Below the pieces are notes generated by a model. That model saw only the letters and a program-made list of their open reading frames with translations. It did no database searches and was not told where the DNA came from. 57,541 nt of DNA from Fibrobacter sp. (GTDB taxonomy: Bacteria > Fibrobacterota > Fibrobacteria > Fibrobacterales > Fibrobacteraceae): positions 1-57,541 of the forward strand of contig JAFVGH010000102.1 in the NCBI GenBank assembly GCA_017475045.1. Direction: 5' to 3'. Below are positions 23,235-31,312 of this stretch, piece by piece; positions within the stretch are counted from its first letter, which is position 1; each line of letters begins with the position of its first letter. The position numbers were made by a program, and so were the translations under genes.

Positions 23235-23882
23235 GTGATTGCTTTACCTCCAAAATTCGTGGCGTTTGACCTGGAAACAACAGGCCTTGACAACAAGAAA
23301 GACGAAATCATTGAAATCGGTGCCGTGAAATTTACGGTAGAAACCAAGAACGGCAAGGTGGTGCCCAAGCTGCTTTCCGAATTCGAGACTTTCGTAAAGC
23401 CCAATATGCTGATTCCCGCCGAAGCTTCTAACGTGAACCACATCTACGACAAGGATGTGGAGAACGCACCTGCTGTAGGGGAGTGCCTCAAGAATTTTAC
23501 GGCTTTCTGCGGACAAGGCTCTATTCTTATCGCCCATAACGCAAACTTCGATGCTAGTTTCTTGCGGGTAGCCTATGCCAAGAATCCCCAACTGGTTCCG
23601 GGTAATCCCGTAATCGACAGCCTTGTAGTTTCCAGGACTATTTTGCCGGAACTGGAAAACCACAAGCTAGGCTATATGGCGGGCCTGTTCAAGCGCCGTA
23701 ACGAGATTGCCATGAGCATTGACTCCGAAAAGATGCACCGTGCCGTCTATGACTGCGAGATGCTCATGGAGGTTTTTGTGGCGATCCTCCGCCGCCGGTT
23801 CAAGGAGAAGGACTGGGAACTGGGCAGCATTATGGCCAGCATGGCCAAGTACAAGGGTATTCCGCAGTTTATCAATAAGTAG
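23235..23882 (+). CDS. DnaQ-like 3'-5' exonuclease
   Basis: 215 residues, GTG start 13 bp after the acyltransferase gene. A DEDDh exonuclease fold: Exo I FDLETTGLD, Exo II AHNANFDASFLRVAY, Exo III HRAVYDCEML with the catalytic His and Asp. It resembles the polymerase III epsilon subunit and stand-alone exonucleases; there is no polymerase-binding tail that I can recognise, so proofreading cannot be claimed. Hydrolyses DNA or RNA 3' ends with two metal ions. A strong hairpin terminator follows. Confidence 0.9.
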   Translation: MIALPPKFVAFDLETTGLDNKKDEIIEIGAVKFTVETKNGKVVPKLLSEFETFVKPNMLIPAEASNVNHIYDKDVENAPAVGECLKNFTAFCGQGSILIAHNANFDASFLRVAYAKNPQLVPGNPVIDSLVVSRTILPELENHKLGYMAGLFKRRNEIAMSIDSEKMHRAVYDCEMLMEVFVAILRRRFKEKDWELGSIMASMAKYKGIPQFINK

Positions 23883-23903
23883 GTTGTTTAGAATACAGAA
23901 AAT

Positions 23904-23932
23904 ACCGCCAAAGTGATGCTTTGGCGGTTTTT
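23904..23932 (+). terminator. Terminator between dnaQ-like gene and rpmB
   Basis: ACCGCCAAAG/CTTTGGCGGT, a perfect 10-bp stem with a 5-nt loop and a T-run. A short A-run upstream allows action on the reverse-strand rpmB transcript too. Confidence 0.88.
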
Positions 23933-23951
23933 TAAATTCGCTTGGCGAGAA

Positions 23952-24173
23952 TTAGATGCCGAGTTCCTGGGCAACGGCCTGGATACCACACTTGCTGATA
24001 GTGCGGAGACCGGCAGCGCTAACGCGGAGGGTAACCCAACGATCTTCTTCGGGGATATAGAAGCGCTTCTTCTGGAGGTTGGGAAGCTGCTTCATCAACT
24101 TCTTGCGATTGGAGTGGGAAACCATGTTACCCACGAGGCCGGCTTTTCCGGTGACTTCACAAATACGGCTCAT
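23952..24173 (-). CDS. rpmB: 50S ribosomal protein L28
   Basis: 73 residues from the ATG ending at 24173; upstream in-frame residues are not part of the family. MSRICEVTGKAGLVGNMVSHSNRKKLMKQLPNLQKKRFYIPEEDRWVTLRVSAAGLRTISKCGI matches L28 throughout. It stands alone on the reverse strand rather than in an rpmB-rpmG pair, with a strong promoter (TTGACA, 17 bp, TAAAAT) that overlaps the ispH stop codon. Confidence 0.96.
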   Translation of the reverse strand: MSRICEVTGKAGLVGNMVSHSNRKKLMKQLPNLQKKRFYIPEEDRWVTLRVSAAGLRTISKCGIQAVAQELGI

Positions 24174-24204
24174 AATTAAACTCCGTTGTTTTTTACGGAC
24201 ACCA

Positions 24205-24233
24205 ATTTTAGTTAAAAGTGAGGGAATTGTCAA
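24205..24233 (-). promoter_or_regulatory. Promoter of rpmB
   Basis: Reverse strand TTGACA (24228-24233), 17-bp spacer, TAAAAT (24205-24210); overlaps the end of ispH. Confidence 0.75.
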
Positions 24234-25174
24234 GACTGAGGGGCGTCTTGTAATTCCTTTGGCAGGTTAAATTTGGTAGATTCCACCAATTTTACGAAAT
24301 TTTCCACTTCTACGGGGGTGAATTTCGTCTTAATCCAGTCCACCACCTCTTGGACCAGGATTTCCGGAGCGCTGGCCCCGCTGGAAAGGCCTACGGTCTC
24401 CACCCCCTGGAACCATTTCGGATTTAGGTCGTTTACGGACTCGATAAGGTGGCTCTTGATGCCCTGTTCCAGCCCCAGTTCCATAAGACGGGATGAATTG
24501 GAAGAGTTCTTGGCTCCCACCACCAGGAGCAGGTCTACCTGGGAGCACAGGTCCAGGACGGCGGCCTGACGGTTCCCCGTGGCGTAACACAGGTCTCCGG
24601 CCTCCGGTCCGAGGATGTTTGGAAATTTTGCCTTGAGGGTGGTAATAATCTTGCGGGTCTCCGCCACAGAAAGTGTGGTCTGTGTGATATAGGCGATTTC
24701 CTTGTCATCTTGGAAAGAGAGCTTCTCGATATCGGCCTCGTTCCGGATAAGGGTGATGGCTCCCTCGGGAAGCTGCCCCAGGGTGCCTTCCACTTCGGCG
24801 TGTCCGGCATGCCCGATAAGGATAATGTGCCGCCCTGCGGAGTAATGTCTCTTGGCGCTGAAATGGACCTTGCGCACCAGCGGGCAGGTGGCGTCCACCA
24901 CCTTCAGGTGTTTGGCTTCGGCGTCTTGGTAGATGTGGTCTGCCACCCCGTGGGCCGAAAAGATGACCACCGAACCTTCGGGGACTTCGTCCAGTTCGTC
25001 TACGAAAATGACGCCCTTGGACTTCAGGGTTTCCACCACGTAGCGGTTGTGGACTATCTCATGGCGCACGTAGATGGGGGAACCGAATTTTTCTAGAGCT
25101 TTTTCCACCACGTGGATAGCACGGTCTACTCCGGCACAGAATCCACGGGGGGTCGCTAGAATCAGTTTCTTCAT
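24230..25174 (-). CDS. ispH: 4-hydroxy-3-methylbut-2-enyl diphosphate reductase (IspH/LytB)
   Basis: 314 residues. Last step of the MEP isoprenoid pathway, giving IPP and DMAPP. The three cluster-ligand cysteines lie in GFCAGVDRAI, DATCPLV and ATGNRQAAVLDLC (in DLCYATGNRQAAV). Other family motifs are HEIVHNRYVVETLKSKGVIFVDEL, ILIGHAGHAEVEGT, ITQTTLSV and SSNSSRLME. Last gene of the reverse-strand envelope operon starting at 28480. The pathway also appears at ispD (54885). The isoprenoids feed the quinone and cell-envelope lipid genes in this window. Confidence 0.96.
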   Translation of the reverse strand: MKKLILATPRGFCAGVDRAIHVVEKALEKFGSPIYVRHEIVHNRYVVETLKSKGVIFVDELDEVPEGSVVIFSAHGVADHIYQDAEAKHLKVVDATCPLVRKVHFSAKRHYSAGRHIILIGHAGHAEVEGTLGQLPEGAITLIRNEADIEKLSFQDDKEIAYITQTTLSVAETRKIITTLKAKFPNILGPEAGDLCYATGNRQAAVLDLCSQVDLLLVVGAKNSSNSSRLMELGLEQGIKSHLIESVNDLNPKWFQGVETVGLSSGASAPEILVQEVVDWIKTKFTPVEVENFVKLVESTKFNLPKELQDAPQS

Positions 25175-25179
25175 AATCT

Positions 25180-26367
25180 TTAGCCTTGTGCTTGGAGCAG
25201 GTCCTTCAAGAAGTCCAGGAGCTGCTGGTATGATTCGGATATTTTCAGTCGTTCACGTTCCAGGAAAGACTGGACCATTCGGATGTCGGCCTTGTTCCGG
25301 TCGGCAAAGCCTGCGGTGGTCTGGATCTGCGTCAGTACGCCTTCGCGGACCAGGGTACAGACGGTTTCCCGTTGGCCTCTGGAATAGGGGCCGACGCAAG
25401 TGGCCACTCCGTTTTGGAGGGGCTCCCAGAAGTCGTGGACCCCGAGGGTCAGGCTGAAGGAGCCTCCCACGACGGCAGACCTTGAGTTTCTCAAGATTTC
25501 CGGAACGAGTCCGAATTTTGTGACCATGGAGACAGCGCCTTTCTGGACCAGGGGCCATTCCGTGACGATGAGTTCTTGCTCTATGAGAGCCTTGCGGAAG
25601 GTTTCTACTTCTTCGAGTCTGCGGGGAACCAGTACCACGGATTCCTGCCGCTTGATAGAAGAAATAATCATGCGGCTGAGGCTTGCCCATTCCGCAAAGT
25701 GCATGGACAGGAACACGGTGTCGACGGTAGGATTTTCAGGCGCGGAGACCTGCTTGCCAGCCTTGGCCCAGGAAAGCAGCTTCCAGTCGCCGCCGATGAC
25801 AGCCTTTGTGGAGCAGGTGTCGCCGAAGGCCGCCTGAATACGGCTGGAATCGGCGCCGGTCTGCATGGCGGCGAACCCGACGGGGCTATAGTCCATGAAG
25901 GGGAGGGCCCTGCGGAACCTGCCGGACACGATAGCCACGGAGGGTTTCAGCGAAAGTCTCTGCATGGCAGACAGGTAGCCAGGCCAGAGCTCGTTTTCTC
26001 CCAGGACAAGGCCCACGGGCTTCACCTTGGAGATGAACTTCGCAAGAGACGTGGGGGTGTCGGCGGGGGCCATGGCGGCTTCGATATCCTTGCCCGAGTT
26101 TTTCAAGAAATCTACGACTTCGGGCTTTTGCGCCGTGATGAGAATTTTCGGGCAGCCGGGCAGGTCCTGCTGCAGGAATCCGGCGAGGGAAAGGAGCATC
26201 CGGCATTCGCCGAGACTTGCCCCGTGGAGCCAGAGGAACGGGCCTTCGGGCCAGTTGCCGTCCAGCCTTTCCGAAATGCGGAACCTTTTTTCGATGGCAG
26301 GGATTTTTGTGGTGGCGCCGGCCACCACACCTGCGACTTCGCGAACGATACTGAATGCGTTGAACAT
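25180..26367 (-). CDS. waaA: 3-deoxy-D-manno-octulosonic acid transferase (WaaA/KdtA)
   Basis: 395 residues. Transfers Kdo from CMP-Kdo to lipid IVA in the inner membrane. GT-B/GT30 motifs: WLHGASLGECRMLL with the catalytic Glu, ILITAQKPEV, NELWPGYLSAMQ, and near the C-terminus VVGGSFSLTLGVHDFWEPLQNGVATCVGPY, the WaaA GGSF...HN-like region. It follows the ICMT-like gene directly (adjacent codons). The Kdo transferase together with LpxH (36938) and Lnt shows the cell has a lipopolysaccharide outer membrane. Confidence 0.94.
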   Translation of the reverse strand: MFNAFSIVREVAGVVAGATTKIPAIEKRFRISERLDGNWPEGPFLWLHGASLGECRMLLSLAGFLQQDLPGCPKILITAQKPEVVDFLKNSGKDIEAAMAPADTPTSLAKFISKVKPVGLVLGENELWPGYLSAMQRLSLKPSVAIVSGRFRRALPFMDYSPVGFAAMQTGADSSRIQAAFGDTCSTKAVIGGDWKLLSWAKAGKQVSAPENPTVDTVFLSMHFAEWASLSRMIISSIKRQESVVLVPRRLEEVETFRKALIEQELIVTEWPLVQKGAVSMVTKFGLVPEILRNSRSAVVGGSFSLTLGVHDFWEPLQNGVATCVGPYSRGQRETVCTLVREGVLTQIQTTAGFADRNKADIRMVQSFLERERLKISESYQQLLDFLKDLLQAQG

Positions 26368-26934
26368 CTACGCTCCAAGAAAAACTTTTTTACCGTACAG
26401 TACGAAAATTAACAAAAAGACCCAAAGCCAGGTGGATCGGTCGGCCCATAGGGATTGGAAAAAACTTCTGGGTTGTGGGGTGGGCCTAAAATTCCGCGGG
26501 TTTGGCAAAAAGGCCCAGGTTCTAGCCTTCCAATTTTTCCATTCGTCTTGAAAGGTGCTTTCCAGGAAACGGTCCTCCGCCTTGGAAAGGGCGAATTCCA
26601 GGGAAAACAGAACGGCGAGGAAAGGAAGGGCCCAAAGCTCAAAACCCAGATGGAAAAGGATGGCCCCGCTGCCGATAAGCGTATTGGAAACGTATAGCGG
26701 GTGCCGCATCAGGGAGTAGGTGCCGGTGGTGACCAAGGCAGGGGCTGCATGGACAAGGCCCCGCGTGTGCTCGCCGATGGTGCGCCTTGCAAAAACCCGG
26801 AGCAGAATTCCTGAGATAAGGAGAACGGCCGCTGTTGTTGTGGACCCATATTGTAACGGTGCCGCCGGAGTGATGAACAACCCCAAGGCCAACAATCCTA
26901 GAATAAAACCCCGCCACTTATAGATTCTTTTCAT
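26368..26934 (-). CDS. ICMT/PEMT-like membrane methyltransferase
   Basis: 188 residues with four or five membrane helices. The isoprenylcysteine or phospholipid methyltransferase family motif LVTTGTYSLMRHPLYVSNTLIGSGA is followed by a hydrophobic stretch and E-D-R-F-L (AEDRFLESTFQDEWKNWKARTWAFLP), the usual SAM-binding C-terminal half. It would methylate a lipid carboxyl or phospho headgroup. It overlaps the preceding ABC gene by 17 bp and abuts waaA, suggesting action on an envelope lipid. The substrate is unknown. Confidence 0.84.
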   Translation of the reverse strand: MKRIYKWRGFILGLLALGLFITPAAPLQYGSTTTAAVLLISGILLRVFARRTIGEHTRGLVHAAPALVTTGTYSLMRHPLYVSNTLIGSGAILFHLGFELWALPFLAVLFSLEFALSKAEDRFLESTFQDEWKNWKARTWAFLPNPRNFRPTPQPRSFFQSLWADRSTWLWVFLLIFVLYGKKVFLGA

Positions 26935-28480
26935 GATCCAGATCTACCAGCAGGAACTTGCTTTCCAGGGTTTCGGGCAGGCGGTCGTGGCTGGAAATCA
27001 AAAGCCACTTGCCCAGCTTTTCGCAGGTCTCCAAAAGCTTTTCCAGAATGGGGGCCCGGTCGGCAAGGGCAATGCCAGCCAGGGGTTCGTCCAGCAGCAA
27101 GACTTTGGATGGGGACGCCAGCGCCCACAGCAGGGCCACCTTGGCGCGCTCCCCTCCGGAGAGGGCGTCCTTGGAGAGCAACTTCTGGATTCGGGAAGTC
27201 TCTATGAAGTCTTGCAACAGGGGGGCTTGGGAGCGCGCCAACAGGTCTTTCAGAAGGCCTTTCGGTGGAAGCTCCAAGTCTTGGGACATGAGGAAAATTC
27301 CGTCGGGTACGCTACAATAGGGGCCACAAATATCGCCCTGGTTCCATTCCTCCAGATTGGCGATAAGCCTGAACAGCGTGGTCTTTCCGGTGCCGTTTTT
27401 CCCCTTCAAAAGCACGGGCTGTTTTACGCTCCAGTTCAGGTTCAGGTTGCGGTAAACGATGGTTTCGGGGGTGTCGGCATCCCCGTAGGAGAAGGCACCT
27501 TGACGGACGGAAAGGCTTTCGCCGCTGGCGGCAGGTGCGGGAGATTTTTCGGGAACGGTCTCGAACTTGAAAAGGAAATGGCAGGCGCTCACCAGGGCCC
27601 GGAATTCCGGCAGGGCGCGGGAGCATTCCTTGACAGGCTTGTAACTCAGGAGCACGGCGGAGCAGAACAGGATGAGCCCCTTGCTGTCCATCCAGCCTCG
27701 GGCGATAAGGATGGCGCAGAAGGTGAGCACGAAAATCATGGATAGTACGGAGACGGATTCCATCACCAGGGAAAGGCCGTTCTTGCGTATAGAGAAACGC
27801 TTGGTGTTCTGGGTCAGCTCCCGGGAATTCTTCTGGAGGTTCGAAGAAAGGATGGCCCGTTCCTGGGGGGCGCTCCAGGTGCGGAAAAGCCTTCGGGTCG
27901 TGTCGAAGTTGTTCCGGAATTTTGACCTTTCGAACAGCAGAGATTCTTCTTCGGGGCCCATGCGGTGGATCTTGCGCTGGAGCCAGGCTACCAGGGGAGT
28001 GATAATCAAAAAGAGGAACAGGGTCAGGGGCCAGGAGATGTAGAGGAGTACCGGAATAAAAATCAGCAGTTGCAGGGCCGCCTGGGTCGCCTGGAAAAAG
28101 ACGGTCCCGTTACTTTGGATGGTATGGATGGCATCGAAGGCCATTTCGGTCTGGGCGCCACTGTCTTTGCTGTGGAAAAATCGTGGCGAGAGGTTCCTGA
28201 GCTTACGGATAAACCAGCTTCGCAGGGAAGAACTGATCTGGAAAATCCAGGTTTCGTTTTGCCTGACTTTGGCGAAGAGAAAAATAAGCCGGAGTGCCGT
28301 CAAAAGGACCATCAGGGCCACCCATTCCGTGAGGGTGAAGGGGGACTCCTGGGAGAGCAGGTCCATGAAGGAACGGATTCCCCAAAGTAGGGCGCCATCG
28401 GCTGCGCTGGAGGCTATCGCCAGCGGCAGAAACCGCAAAATGCCTTTCAAAAAGGATTTTTTCAGCCACTTTTTCAACAT
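26918..28480 (-). CDS. ABC exporter (fused permease and ATPase)
   Basis: 520 residues. A permease half with several helices (about 1-290) is fused to an ATPase domain (about 310-515) with Walker A LLKGKNGTGKTTLF, Q-loop SQDLELPPKG, signature LSGGERAKV, Walker B VLLLDEPLAGI and H-loop SSHDRL. It is shorter than MsbA (about 580). A half-transporter exporter of lipid-like or hydrophobic cargo is likely from the operon (ICMT-like, waaA, ispH), but a CydDC-like role cannot be excluded. First gene of the reverse-strand operon; TACATTTT lies 8 nt before the ATG. Confidence 0.88.
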   Translation of the reverse strand: MLKKWLKKSFLKGILRFLPLAIASSAADGALLWGIRSFMDLLSQESPFTLTEWVALMVLLTALRLIFLFAKVRQNETWIFQISSSLRSWFIRKLRNLSPRFFHSKDSGAQTEMAFDAIHTIQSNGTVFFQATQAALQLLIFIPVLLYISWPLTLFLFLIITPLVAWLQRKIHRMGPEEESLLFERSKFRNNFDTTRRLFRTWSAPQERAILSSNLQKNSRELTQNTKRFSIRKNGLSLVMESVSVLSMIFVLTFCAILIARGWMDSKGLILFCSAVLLSYKPVKECSRALPEFRALVSACHFLFKFETVPEKSPAPAASGESLSVRQGAFSYGDADTPETIVYRNLNLNWSVKQPVLLKGKNGTGKTTLFRLIANLEEWNQGDICGPYCSVPDGIFLMSQDLELPPKGLLKDLLARSQAPLLQDFIETSRIQKLLSKDALSGGERAKVALLWALASPSKVLLLDEPLAGIALADRAPILEKLLETCEKLGKWLLISSHDRLPETLESKFLLVDLDHEKNL

Positions 28481-28516
28481 CTTTGGCGAAAATGTAAAAA
28501 TTTTAGGGAGCCACCC

Positions 28517-28546
28517 TTTACAAAGAAATAAAGTTTCCTATATTTG
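28517..28546 (+). promoter_or_regulatory. Promoter of tRNA-Glu
   Basis: TTTACA (28517-28522), 16-bp spacer, TATATTTG (28539-28546); 12 bp before the tRNA. Confidence 0.65.
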
Positions 28547-28558
28547 GCCTTACTTAAC

Positions 28559-28631
28559 GCCCCTATCGTCTAGTGGCCCAGGACTCGGGATTTTCATTCC
28601 CGCAACAGCGGTTCGAAACCGCTTGGGGGTA
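28559..28631 (+). tRNA. tRNA-Glu (TTC)
   Basis: 73 nt. Anticodon stem CGGGA/TCCCG around TTTTCAT (anticodon TTC), D-arm GTCTAGTGGCCCAGGAC, T-arm AGCGG/CCGCT. The acceptor GCCCCTA/TGGGGGT has a G-T wobble at the first pair, which is unusual. CCA is not encoded. Confidence 0.93.
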
Positions 28632-28636
28632 TAGGA

Positions 28637-28664
28637 AAAGGCTTGCCGAAAGGCAGGCCTTTTT
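28637..28664 (+). terminator. Terminator of tRNA-Glu
   Basis: AAAGGCTTGCC/GGCAGGCCTTT stem with GAAA loop and a T-run. Confidence 0.85.
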
Positions 28665-28698
28665 CTGTACCCCAGGTTGGCCTCTCGCCATCTCCTCA

Positions 28699-29970
28699 CT
28701 AAAAGAAGTTCACGTCGAGGGCAGTCTTTTTCTTGCTCTTGGGTTCCACCACGGCAGCGGAAAACTTTGCGGCGTTGAATAGCCTGTTCGTCGTGGTGAC
28801 AACTTCGTCCTCGGTTAGGGACTTGAGAATCTTCTCGCTCTTTTCCATGGTGCGGAATTCCCCGAGATGCAGCATCTGTTCGGCCATGCGCACAAGACGT
28901 TTTTCGGGGCTGTCGGCACCCAGGTGCATGCCGCCCAAAATATTTGCACGGGTCCGCTCGAATTCCCCGGCCTTGAATCCGCGTTTCAGGAACTTCTTCG
29001 TCTCGTCGACGGAAATTTTCAGAGCCGTATTCAGCTGGTGAGGCTCCGTTGCCAGGGAGATACCCCAGTCTACGCAGTCCCGGTAGATGTCGGCGGTGGA
29101 GTAAACAGAGTAGGCGAGTCCCTTTTCTTCGCGGATCTTCTGGAAGAGACGGGATGCCATTCCGGCGCCCATGGCCACGTTGAACATGGAAAGGGCGGCC
29201 CGGTCCCGGTCGTCCATGAGGTTCCTGTCAAAGCTGAGGCCCCAGAAAAGGTTGGACTGGGTAATGTCTTGCTTCTGGACCACCTTTACGCTTTGGGTTG
29301 CCTTGTAGATATCTGTGGGGTAGCTCCCGTCAATAGTCTTTTCGGCGAACTTTTCCTTGCACAGCTTTACCAGGGTGTCGTGATCGACCTTGCCCGAAGC
29401 GCAGACAAAGATGGGAATCTGGCTTATGACCTGCTGCTTGTACTTGAGCATCTGGCGGTGGGTGAGTGCCTTGACTTGCTGCACGTTCCCGGTGATGGAA
29501 TGGGCGATGCCCGAACCCTTGAAATGGATGGAGTTGAAAATGTCTCCCACCAGTTCTTCGGGGATGTCGTCGTAGCTGTGGATCTCTTCGATGATAACCC
29601 TCCGCTCCTTTTCCATCTCCTTCTTTTCGAGGCGGGGGTGCATGAGCATGTCGGCGATGACGTCTACGGCTAGCGGCAGGTCACCGCTTTCTACCTGGGC
29701 GTAAAAGCCGGTCTCTTGCCTGGTGGTGTAGGCTTCCAGGTTGCCTCCCCGGTCTTCGATGGCCCGGGCGATTTCGAGGGCGGTGCGTTTTTGCGTTCCC
29801 TTGAAGACCAGGTGCTCGTAAAAATGGCTGAGCCCGCATTCATCGGGGGCCTCGTGCCTAGAGCCTCTCGGAATCCAGGCCCCCACGGCCACGGAGTAGG
29901 CGTGGGGCATGTAGTCGGTGAGAATAGTGATGCCGTTTTTCAGTTCGGTCTTTTTAAGAATCTGTTTCAT
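28699..29970 (-). CDS. M16 family zinc peptidase (processing-peptidase-like)
   Basis: 423 residues from the ATG ending at 29970 (an upstream TTG at 30006 overlaps the preceding gene). The inverted zinc motif HxxEH is HFYEH (H49, E52, H53), followed by the downstream Glu in RRVIIEEIHSYDD. N-terminal features LKNGITILTDYMPHAYSVAVGAWIPRGSRHEAPDECGLSHF are typical of the PqqL/YmxG/MPP-beta group. Single M16 unit plus the non-catalytic half; probably cytoplasmic or periplasmic peptide breakdown. It is last in a reverse-strand operon after a TPM-domain protein and an unknown protein. Confidence 0.93.
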   Translation of the reverse strand: MKQILKKTELKNGITILTDYMPHAYSVAVGAWIPRGSRHEAPDECGLSHFYEHLVFKGTQKRTALEIARAIEDRGGNLEAYTTRQETGFYAQVESGDLPLAVDVIADMLMHPRLEKKEMEKERRVIIEEIHSYDDIPEELVGDIFNSIHFKGSGIAHSITGNVQQVKALTHRQMLKYKQQVISQIPIFVCASGKVDHDTLVKLCKEKFAEKTIDGSYPTDIYKATQSVKVVQKQDITQSNLFWGLSFDRNLMDDRDRAALSMFNVAMGAGMASRLFQKIREEKGLAYSVYSTADIYRDCVDWGISLATEPHQLNTALKISVDETKKFLKRGFKAGEFERTRANILGGMHLGADSPEKRLVRMAEQMLHLGEFRTMEKSEKILKSLTEDEVVTTTNRLFNAAKFSAAVVEPKSKKKTALDVNFF

Positions 29971-29984
29971 TAAAAGGTTCAAAA

Positions 29985-30608
29985 TTAGAGGTTCGGGGTT
30001 GAACAAACTTGGTCGAATACTTTTTGTAGGGACTCCAGCCGGTTTTCTGCAGACTTGAGTTCTGGGAAGACGCTCTGCACTTGTAGCCTGCTTTCGGGGT
30101 AGGTCCCAATTTCCAGGTAGTAGAGGCCGCTAAGCAGGGGCGAAAGTTCTTGCAGGTATTCTTCGGCTTTTGGCTTGGCGTCGAGACGCTTGTGGAACAA
30201 GAAGGCTTTCCATTCCCGCAGGCACTGGGCGGCAAGAGCCTCCCGGTTGGGGGTGAATCCTTCTAGAGGCGAGATGCCGCACAGCACCTGGTTTCGGCGG
30301 GACATCTCCAGGAATTCCAGCGGAAAGGTTTCCAGGCTTGTAAGAATTTCGGTGCTGGAGAAGATGTAGGCGAATTCCAGACCTTCGCGCCTGGCCTTCT
30401 CGCTCCAGGATTTTAGCTTGCTGATTTCTGTAGCCGAAGCATCTTTCAGTATGAACGCTACCATCCAGGGGGCTTCCAGGGCGCTGAAGCCTTCTTCTAG
30501 GCAGTCCCCGTACAGGAAGGCGGAGACCAGGTTTTCGCCGAAAGCTTCGGTGAACCGGCCTGGCCATGGGGATTGCTTGATTTCTTGAATGTTCAGTAAT
30601 TTCTTCAT
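29985..30608 (-). CDS. Protein of unknown function (nucleotidyltransferase-like)
   Basis: 207 residues. The pattern FGENLVSAFLYGDCLEEGFSALEAPWMVAFIL recalls the G-S/D-x-x-x-G/D...D-h-D-h core of nucleotidyltransferases, but no clear G-S-x-x-x-x-D-x-D is present, so it may be an inactive relative. The rest is helical, with no membrane segment. It sits between a TPM protein (5-bp gap) and the M16 peptidase (14-bp gap), consistent with one transcript. Do not treat the fold assignment as firm. Confidence 0.6.
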   Translation of the reverse strand: MKKLLNIQEIKQSPWPGRFTEAFGENLVSAFLYGDCLEEGFSALEAPWMVAFILKDASATEISKLKSWSEKARREGLEFAYIFSSTEILTSLETFPLEFLEMSRRNQVLCGISPLEGFTPNREALAAQCLREWKAFLFHKRLDAKPKAEEYLQELSPLLSGLYYLEIGTYPESRLQVQSVFPELKSAENRLESLQKVFDQVCSTPNL

Positions 30609-30613
30609 GGCGG

Positions 30614-31228
30614 TTACCTCCAGCCGAACCGACCGTACTGGAAACGTCTGCTGTTTTTATTCATGTGGGTGTGCCGCCCCCTTTTGTAGAGGGCGTAGAA
30701 CAGCAGGGAGAAGATGACGGCGACAAAGACCCAGCCGGCCGCATTGAGTGAACCCTCCGGAGCGGATTCGGGTGGGGCGATGGTCAGGCTTTTCCCTTTT
30801 TTTTGGACTAGGGTCTTTGCAAGTTGGTAAGCGAGTTGCAGGGTTCCCTTGTCGTAACGTGCGGACTTGTATTCCGGGAACAGGAATTTCTGCTGGTGTT
30901 TCTCAATTTCGGTTGTGGAAAGTTCGGAATCCAGGTTTTTTCCTAGTCTTACAAAGTGTTGCTGCTGTCTGAAGGCGGTGTACAGTAATAGTTCGTCGTT
31001 GCCCGGCAAGAACTCCCGCTTGTTGCGGCTGTCGTCTAATAAAACGATTGTAAGGGTGAATCCGGTCTTTTGCTTTAGTTCCTGGGCTAAAAATTCCAGG
31101 TAACGGCCCTGAGAGGCGCTCAGGACCCTGTTTTCGTCAAGGAGCGTCAGGGGGGCAGAAAGGGCGTTTCCCCACAGGAAAAATGTGATAAATATCAAAA
31201 AACGGCAAGAAAAACTGCGAAAAAGCAT
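30614..31228 (-). CDS. TPM-domain membrane-anchored protein
   Basis: 204 residues. A signal peptide (about 1-24) is followed by a TPM (YgcG-like) domain (APLTLLDENRVLSASQGRYLEFLAQELKQKTGFTLTIVLLDDS ...), a membrane helix at about 164-182, and a basic, Arg-rich C-terminal tail. The TPM domain is a small fold found in thylakoid Psb32 and LemA-associated proteins, with an unknown exact role. First gene of the reverse-strand operon that continues with 29985 and the M16 peptidase. Confidence 0.78.
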   Translation of the reverse strand: MLFRSFSCRFLIFITFFLWGNALSAPLTLLDENRVLSASQGRYLEFLAQELKQKTGFTLTIVLLDDSRNKREFLPGNDELLLYTAFRQQQHFVRLGKNLDSELSTTEIEKHQQKFLFPEYKSARYDKGTLQLAYQLAKTLVQKKGKSLTIAPPESAPEGSLNAAGWVFVAVIFSLLFYALYKRGRHTHMNKNSRRFQYGRFGWR

Positions 31229-31260
31229 ATAACAATATCATAAAGTAAAAAAAATCTTCA

Positions 31261-31274
31261 AAAAGTGTTCTTTT
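31261..31274. promoter_or_regulatory. AAAAG-TGTT-CTTTT inverted repeat
   Basis: AAAAGTGTTCTTTT upstream of the gene at 31313, the same core as the three repeats before the TIGR02147 gene at 39950. A candidate operator. Confidence 0.35.
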
Positions 31275-31312
31275 CTCGCTTTCACTATATATCTTTCTGT
31301 AAGAGGAATTGT

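Noticed and set aside
25576..26412. 278-codon forward frame opposite waaA
   Set aside because: Antisense to a clear Kdo transferase; no start signal or domain.
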